The translations under genes were made by a program, and so were the position numbers. From the NCBI GenBank assembly GCA_017547315.1, contig JAFYQA010000088.1, forward strand, positions 1 to 12,360: a stretch of DNA of 12,360 nucleotides, in the 5' to 3' direction. Positions 7,868 to 12,360 of this stretch are shown here, one piece after another (the first letter of the stretch is position 1; every line of letters begins with the position of its first letter). The stretch comes from Roseburia sp. GTDB taxonomy: Bacteria; Bacillota_A; Clostridia; Lachnospirales; Lachnospiraceae. The notes below the pieces were generated by a model that saw only the letters and a list, made by a program, of their open reading frames with translations, made no database searches and had not been told where the DNA came from.

Positions 7868-8548
7868 ATGAATATTAAGGATAAAGATAAATTTTTTGAA
7901 GATTTTAATAATGGTTTACATCGTCTCGGTAGATTTACTTTAATCGCAGGTATCATTGTGCTTATGGCCGTGCCATTCGCATTTGGTATGATTTGTGGTG
8001 TGTCGCCTGATATGCCGGCTTTTGTAAAAGGTTGGATCAATGTAGCAGTTGTATATTTTCCAGTATCAGTAGTAGAATTTTTAGTATATGCGCCGATGCT
8101 TGGAGCAGGCGGAAGTTATCTTGCATTTATCACAGGTAATGTTACTAATATGAAGATTCCATGTGCAATGAACGCAAGAGATATTGCTAAGACAGAAGTA
8201 GGAACTCCGGAAAATGAAATTGTATCAACAATTTCTGTAGCAGTGAGTGCGATTGTTACTACACTGGTTATCTTAGTAGGTGTTATAATGTTAGTTCCGC
8301 TTCAGCCAGTACTCAGTGCGCCGGTATTACAGCCAGCGTTTAATAATGTAGTACCTGCATTATTTGGTGCATTAGGTCTTAAATATTTTGCGAAGAGTCC
8401 AAAGATTGCAGTAATTCCGTTGGTACTTATGTGTGCACTTTGTATTTTTGTACCATCTATGATTACTCAGACAAGTATTCTTATGATTCCTAGTGGTGGT
8501 CTTGCCCTTGCAATTGGATTCTTATTATTCAAGAAAGGAAAGTTGTAA
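7868..8548 (+). CDS. Polytopic membrane protein of unknown function, DUF5058 partner
   Basis: This 226-residue protein is not one I can name. A charged N-terminus (1-20, Lys/Asp-rich) precedes hydrophobic segments at about 23-43, 56-76, 78-92, 118-143, 160-175, 179-199 and 203-221. A conspicuous Gly-rich stretch, MLGAGGSYLAFITGN then V-T-N-M-K-I-P-C-A-M-N-A-R-D (77-105), has polar residues inside a hydrophobic region, as in substrate-binding or re-entrant segments of secondary carriers. The following charged loop (105-117) is probably cytoplasmic. It is translationally coupled to the DUF5058 gene, and its stop lies one base before the ATG of the M20 peptidase, so the three work together. The best guess is that it and the DUF5058 protein form a heteromeric transporter. 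That is inference; no transporter family signature was recognised. Confidence 0.85.
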   Translation: MNIKDKDKFFEDFNNGLHRLGRFTLIAGIIVLMAVPFAFGMICGVSPDMPAFVKGWINVAVVYFPVSVVEFLVYAPMLGAGGSYLAFITGNVTNMKIPCAMNARDIAKTEVGTPENEIVSTISVAVSAIVTTLVILVGVIMLVPLQPVLSAPVLQPAFNNVVPALFGALGLKYFAKSPKIAVIPLVLMCALCIFVPSMITQTSILMIPSGGLALAIGFLLFKKGKL

Positions 8549-8549
8549 A

Positions 8550-9989
8550 ATGGGGTGGATGATTTTAGCGGCAGTAGTTGTTTTAGTTGCAATCGTACTG
8601 ATTCGTACACTTACATTAAAACCAACTCCAGCAAAAACATTAAAATTAGAATTTGAAAAAAGTGAACGTGCGACTAAGTATGGTCAGCAGTTAGCAAAGA
8701 TGGTTCAGGATGAGACGATTTCAAGTCGTTTTGAACAGGATATTGCAAAGTTTGAAAAGTTCCATAAGACATTAGAAGAACTTTTCCCAAATGTACATAA
8801 AGTATGTGAGAAGACAGTAATTGATGGCAATCTTCTTTACAAATGGAAAGGGAGAACCGATAAGAAACCGATTCTTTTTATGAGCCATCAGGACGTAGTA
8901 GAAGCTACCGGCGTATGGGAACATGCACCATTTAGTGGTGATATTGATAAAGATGGTAACGTATGGGGACGTGGTACGGTAGATACAAAAGGTAGTTTGT
9001 TTTGTATTTTTACTGCATTTGAAGAATTAATCGCTGATGGTTACGAGCCTGAATGCGATGTATATATCGGAAGCAGCTGTACAGAAGAGTGGAGTGGTGA
9101 TGGAGCACCTAAGACGGTTGATTATCTTGAAAAACAGGGAATAAAATTAGCACTTGTTTTAGATGAAGGTGGTATGATTGTTGAAGAACCAGTTGGTGGT
9201 GTAAAAGGCATCTACGGTATGGTGGGTGTCATTGAAAAAGGCTATGGTGATGTGAAATTCATTGCACATAGTAATGGTGGACATGCTTCTGCACCAAAGA
9301 ATAATTCACCACTTGTACGTTTAGGAAAGTTCATGGTTGATGTGGAGAAAAATTACCCATTTCGTTCTGAAATTTCGCCTACTGTAGAAGAAATGTTTAC
9401 AAGAATGGCACCAAATATGGATTTTGGCATGAAGCTTATTTTTGCGAATATGTGGTTGTTTAAACCATTATTAGTAAAATTGCTTCCATCGATTAGTTCT
9501 GCTGCGGGTGCGATGATTCGTACTACGTGTGCGTTCACAACAGCAAAAGGTGCGGATGGTTTAAATGTTTTACCACAGGAAGCTTATGTAACAGCAAATA
9601 TGCGTTATATTCAGCATCAGCCAACGGATGAAAGTATTGAAATTATTTCTAAAATCGCCAAGAAATATGATTTGGATACAGAAGTGATCTATGCTGATCA
9701 GCCGTGTCCTGTTGTAGATTACAAAGGGAATGCATTTAAGCTTATTGAAGAAGTTGCAGAAGATGTTTATCCTGGGCTTGGTATTTCACCATATTGTATG
9801 ACAGGTGGTACAGATGCGAAGTATTATACAAAGATTTGCGATAATTGTATTCGCTTTGCACCAATCTATATCAATGGACAGCAATATGGAAGTATTCACG
9901 GTTTAAATGAAAATGTAAATCAGGGTGCTTTGCCTAAGGCAGTAGATTTCTATAAGACTGTAATTAAAAAAGCATATTCAAGATTGTAA
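8550..9989 (+). CDS. Membrane-anchored M20-family metallopeptidase/amidohydrolase
   Basis: A 479-residue zinc hydrolase of the M20 family (dipeptidases, carboxypeptidases, N-acyl amino acid hydrolases). Expected metal ligands are visible: H113 in M-S-H-Q-D, D145 in G-R-G-T-V-D-T-K-G as the bridging Asp, E180, D205 in L-V-L-D-E-G-G and H450 in S-I-H-G-L-N-E; E179 is the likely general base. The lid/dimerisation domain starts near 229 with A-H-S-N-G-G-H-A-S-A-P. The long form with the W-E-H-A-P-F-S-G region (123-130) resembles the carboxypeptidase S/PM20D1 branch. One N-terminal membrane helix (2-20) is followed by many Lys/Arg, so the positive-inside rule favours a cytoplasmic catalytic domain. 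The start at 8550 is chosen over 8493, which would overlap the upstream gene, and has AAGGA 10 bases before it. The substrate is unknown, probably a dipeptide or N-acyl amino acid imported by the two membrane proteins. Confidence 0.93.
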   Translation: MGWMILAAVVVLVAIVLIRTLTLKPTPAKTLKLEFEKSERATKYGQQLAKMVQDETISSRFEQDIAKFEKFHKTLEELFPNVHKVCEKTVIDGNLLYKWKGRTDKKPILFMSHQDVVEATGVWEHAPFSGDIDKDGNVWGRGTVDTKGSLFCIFTAFEELIADGYEPECDVYIGSSCTEEWSGDGAPKTVDYLEKQGIKLALVLDEGGMIVEEPVGGVKGIYGMVGVIEKGYGDVKFIAHSNGGHASAPKNNSPLVRLGKFMVDVEKNYPFRSEISPTVEEMFTRMAPNMDFGMKLIFANMWLFKPLLVKLLPSISSAAGAMIRTTCAFTTAKGADGLNVLPQEAYVTANMRYIQHQPTDESIEIISKIAKKYDLDTEVIYADQPCPVVDYKGNAFKLIEEVAEDVYPGLGISPYCMTGGTDAKYYTKICDNCIRFAPIYINGQQYGSIHGLNENVNQGALPKAVDFYKTVIKKAYSRL

Positions 9990-10037
9990 AATGGAACACT
10001 AAGTTATGAATTTGTATAGCAAAAGGAGTATGCAGCG

Positions 10038-10655
10038 ATGAATATTGGCCTTGATATTGACGGATGCCTTACTGATATAGAAAGCTTTCATTTGAAGTAT
10101 GGTATTCCATTTTTTGAGAAAAAATTCAATAAGAGCGTAGTGAATGAATGTGGAAAATCGATTCGTCAGTTGTTTGATTGTACAAGCAAACAAGAGGCTC
10201 GTTTCTGGTTAAAGCATATGATTAAATATACAATCCAAGATCCTGTGCGTGAAGGAGCAGCCGATTTTACAAAATGGGCATATGAAAATGGGCACAAAGT
10301 TTATATTATCACTTCAAGAGCATTCAGTACAAAAGAGAATATTGTGGGTAAATTGGCGCGCTTTACGGTACGCAGATGGTTGAAGAAAAGCGGTATTCAG
10401 TATGAAGAGATTACTTTTTGTGATGAGGACAAGCTACCTGCACTGAAAAAATATAATGTCAGCTATATGGTAGAAGATGATCCGGATAATATTGTAGCAA
10501 TGCAGGATGTTACGAAAGTTATTTGTATGCATGCAAAGTGTAATCAGCATCTGATAGAGGAATGTGCGTGCAGATGCAATTCATTTGAGGAAGTTTTAGC
10601 GTTTGTACGTTCTGAGTGTGAGGAATTCTTTGGAATGCCTAGAATAATGGTTTAG
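10038..10655 (+). CDS. HAD-like 5'(3')-nucleotidase-type phosphatase (NT5C family)
   Basis: A 205-residue HAD-superfamily protein. Motif I is D-I-D-G-C-L-T-D (6-13), giving D6 as nucleophile and D8 as acid/base. Motif II is I-I-T-S-R (90-94). The Lys of motif III is probably K132, and motif IV is V-E-D-D-P-D-N (145-151). A helical cap lies between motifs I and II (about 15-75), which fits the 5'-deoxyribonucleotidase (NT5C-like) family found as uncharacterised proteins in many Firmicutes. The C-terminus is unusually Cys-rich (C163, C168, C176, C178, C180, C194). Whether these bind metal cannot be judged. The start is supported by AAAGGAG (10022-10028). It lies 48 bases after the M20 gene with no terminator between, so it may be the last gene of that operon. 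A nucleotide substrate is not proven. Confidence 0.88.
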   Translation: MNIGLDIDGCLTDIESFHLKYGIPFFEKKFNKSVVNECGKSIRQLFDCTSKQEARFWLKHMIKYTIQDPVREGAADFTKWAYENGHKVYIITSRAFSTKENIVGKLARFTVRRWLKKSGIQYEEITFCDEDKLPALKKYNVSYMVEDDPDNIVAMQDVTKVICMHAKCNQHLIEECACRCNSFEEVLAFVRSECEEFFGMPRIMV

Positions 10656-10694
10656 CGAAATAGCAAAACATTTCAAGAAAGAATGCTTTAGACA

Positions 10695-10722
10695 TTGACA
10701 AAATGATTTGTTGTGTTAAAAT
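10695..10722 (+). promoter_or_regulatory. Promoter of the T-box-leuS transcript
   Basis: A consensus TTGACA (10695-10700) and TAAAAT (10717-10722), 16 bases apart, with TGT directly before the -10. The predicted start is near 10729, at the beginning of the T-box leader. Confidence 0.85.
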
Positions 10723-10728
10723 AAATCA

Positions 10729-11032
10729 TGTTGAGTAATTCAATAGAGCAGACGTTGATAAGGAGTAGTAAGCGTGGAAGCTTTTCAGAGAGTCATCGGT
10801 TGGTGTGAGATGATAGGTGGAAGTGACTGAACTCGCCTTGGAGTCCTTTTTTTGAAGTTGTTTATATAAATAATGTGTAGGAAAAAGCGTTTTATCCGCG
10901 TTAAGGAGTTAAGTGCGTATTTCATAGAACATGAACGGAAGACGGGAGATGTTTTAATACGAAATAGAGTGGTACCACGGAGAATTAATATGCTTCGTCT
11001 CTAATCGATAGAGACGAAGCTTTTTATTTTTT
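10729..11032 (+). ncRNA. Leucine T-box leader (tRNA-sensing riboswitch) of leuS
   Basis: This leader lets uncharged tRNA-Leu stop premature termination ahead of leuS. Stem I begins around AAGGAGTAGTAAGCG (10760-10774). Its specifier loop, G-A-A-C-T-C-G-C-C (10829-10837), presents the leucine codon CTC (10832-10834) before the usual C-C-T-T-G-G-A-G closing side. CGTATT (10916-10921) and AATACG (10956-10961) can form a middle stem. The conserved T-box core is AGAGTGGTACCACGG (10966-10980), in which TGGT (10970-10973) would pair with the ACCA end of tRNA-Leu, fitting an A discriminator. The terminator (10992-11032) follows. Codon, discriminator and downstream gene all agree on leucine. Confidence 0.95.
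10992..11032 (+). terminator. T-box regulated terminator
   Basis: A perfect 11-bp stem (10992-11002 with 11010-11020) closes a 7-base loop and is followed by a 12-base T-rich tail. It forms when charged tRNA-Leu is abundant; the antiterminator with the TGGT bulge is the alternative fold. Confidence 0.92.
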
Positions 11033-11048
11033 GTGGACCGGGGAATAA

Positions 11049-11109
11049 GGAGGCTAAATCCTCTCCTCATCATAGGATTCGGATTTTGCTTCGCAAAACA
11101 AGGAGGATT
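11049..11109 (+). promoter_or_regulatory. Structured leuS ribosome-binding region
   Basis: Between the T-box terminator and leuS, an upstream GGAGG-like decoy (11049-11053) and a C/T-rich stretch (11060-11068) precede a small perfect hairpin (TTTTGC 11084-11089 with GCAAAA 11093-11098) and the true site AGGAGG (11101-11106). AATCCTC (11057-11063) is complementary to GAGGATT (11103-11109) and could mask the ribosome-binding site. The pairing is visible; regulation is inferred. Confidence 0.4.
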
Positions 11110-11112
11110 AAT

Positions 11113-12360
11113 ATGGCTGAACTTTACAATCATAAGGTGATTGAGAAAAAATGGCAGAATTATTGGGAAGAGAATGAGACTTTTAAGACAGACGTTTGGG
11201 ATTTCAGCAAGCCAAAATACTATGCGCTTGATATGTTCCCATATCCATCAGGTGTAGGTCTTCATGCAGGACATCCGGAAGGATACACAGCGACAGACAT
11301 TATGTCTAGAATGAAACGTATGCAGGGCTACAATGTCCTTCATCCAATGGGCTACGACTCATTTGGTTTACCAGCAGAGCAGTATGCTGTTTCTACCGGT
11401 AACCATCCAAATGGATTTACACAAGAGAATATTAAGACATTCTCTAAACAGTTAAAAGAGTTAGGATTTGATTATGACTGGTCTAAGGTAATTGCAACTT
11501 CTGACCCATCATTCTACAAATGGACACAGTGGATTTTTAAAATGTTATATGAAGCAGGTTATGCAAAGTATATCGATATGCCAGTAAACTGGTGTGAAGA
11601 ATTAGGTACTGTATTATCAAACGATGAAGTAATCGATGGTAAATCAGAACGTGGTGGATACCCAGTTGTTCGTAAGAACATGAAACAGTGGGTAATTGAC
11701 CAGCCTGCATTCGCAGAAAAATTATTAGAAGGTTTAGAAGAAATTGACTGGCCAACCTCTACCAAGGAAATTCAGAAGAACTGGATTGGTAAGAGTACGG
11801 GTGTAGAAGTTGATTTTGAAATTGTAGGTGGCGGCAACTTCTCTATCTTTACAACATGTATCGAGACAATTTATGGTATCACATTCATGGTACTTGCTCC
11901 AGACGGAGAAATCGTTAAAGGCCTTATGGAACGTGTAGAGAATAAAGAAGAAGTTCAGGCTTATATCGATGAGACATTGAAGAAAAACGATATGGACCGT
12001 ACAGAATTGAACAAGACAAAATCTGGTTGTCCATTAAAAGGTTTATATGCAATCAACCCTGTAAATGGCAAAGAAGTACCACTCTTTATTGGTGATTTCG
12101 TTCTTGCAAGCTATGGTACAGGTGCAGTTATGGCAGTTCCAAGCCACGATCAGCGTGACTTTGAATATGCAATTGCACATAATATCGATATGATTCAGGT
12201 TATCGAGGGACGTGATGTTTCTGAATGCGCATTTGAGAAGCAGGATTATCTTGGAAAAGGTTGCAAGTTAATTAATTCAGAAGAGTTTACAGGATTTACA
12301 GTAGAAGAAGCAAAAGAAGCAATCACTGTTAAATTGGAAAACAAAGGTGTTGCAAGAAGA
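11113..12360 (+). CDS. leuS: Leucyl-tRNA synthetase, N-terminal 416 residues (3' end outside window)
   Basis: Attaches leucine to tRNA-Leu. The frame is open from ATG 11113, with AGGAGG (11101-11106) 6 bases upstream, to the last base of the window, giving about half of the usual 800 or so residues. The class I HIGH motif is H-A-G-H (51-54) in G-L-H-A-G-H-P-E-G-Y-T-A-T-D, and the Leu-specific F-P-Y-P-S-G precedes it (42-47). The editing (CP1) domain starts near 230. Its Thr-rich loop reads T-T-C-I-E-T (247-252) rather than the common T-T-R-P-D-T. The downstream editing motif G-T-G-A-V-M-A-V-P-S-H-D-Q-R-D-F is intact, with D346, R348 and D349 matching E. coli D342, R344 and D345. The KMSKS loop lies outside the window. 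Expression is controlled by the T-box ahead of it. Confidence 0.97.
   Translation, partial: MAELYNHKVIEKKWQNYWEENETFKTDVWDFSKPKYYALDMFPYPSGVGLHAGHPEGYTATDIMSRMKRMQGYNVLHPMGYDSFGLPAEQYAVSTGNHPNGFTQENIKTFSKQLKELGFDYDWSKVIATSDPSFYKWTQWIFKMLYEAGYAKYIDMPVNWCEELGTVLSNDEVIDGKSERGGYPVVRKNMKQWVIDQPAFAEKLLEGLEEIDWPTSTKEIQKNWIGKSTGVEVDFEIVGGGNFSIFTTCIETIYGITFMVLAPDGEIVKGLMERVENKEEVQAYIDETLKKNDMDRTELNKTKSGCPLKGLYAINPVNGKEVPLFIGDFVLASYGTGAVMAVPSHDQRDFEYAIAHNIDMIQVIEGRDVSECAFEKQDYLGKGCKLINSEEFTGFTVEEAKEAITVKLENKGVARR

Noticed and set aside
10656..10694. Terminator after the HAD gene
   Set aside because: Only weak short complementarity (GAAAT/ATTTC) without a T-run; none can be supported.
11537..11765. Minus-strand open frames inside leuS
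   Set aside because: They are antisense shadows of a well-conserved leuS sequence, without ribosome-binding sites or recognisable protein content.

Overview
The window looks like an AT-rich Firmicute of the Lachnospiraceae type (Roseburia, Lachnospira or Agathobacter relatives). This rests on strong AGGAGG ribosome-binding sites, sigma-A-like promoters, a T-box leader before leuS, DUF5058/M20 gene content, and two methyl-accepting chemotaxis proteins that imply a motile cell. The assignment is inference from gene content and sequence style; no 16S or database comparison was possible.

Layout. Positions 1-890 hold the C-terminal part of a chemoreceptor cut by the window edge, closed by a terminator that also suits the convergent gene. 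At 1026-1595 (minus) lies a TetR-type repressor. Divergent from it, at 1786-2250 (plus), is a small, highly charged helical protein built from an exact 40-residue repeat. The space between them carries a 16-bp perfect palindrome between plausible -35 and -10 elements, so the pair looks like a repressor and its target. A complete 581-residue chemoreceptor follows (2501-4246), then two small membrane genes: a 62-residue two-helix protein (4412-4600) and a double zinc-ribbon/TM2 protein (4696-5202).

The middle is metabolic: ilvN (5366-5866) and ilvC (5946-6968) form a branched-chain amino acid unit with its own promoter and terminator, but no ilvB large subunit is present. Next is a tight operon of a DUF5058 membrane protein (7103-7855), a second unrecognised polytopic membrane protein (7868-8548) and a membrane-anchored M20 metallopeptidase (8550-9989). 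A HAD-type 5'-nucleotidase-like gene (10038-10655) is probably read from the same transcript. The DUF5058/membrane protein/M20 set is the best candidate here for an incompletely described system: a possible uptake-and-hydrolysis module for a peptide or N-acyl amino acid.

The right end has a strong promoter, a roughly 300-nt leucine T-box leader with specifier CUC, and the first 416 codons of leuS (11113 to the window edge). No tRNA or rRNA gene, IS element, CRISPR array or phage gene was seen. ilvN/ilvC and T-box-controlled leuS both concern branched-chain amino acids, but they are separate transcription units with different leaders.
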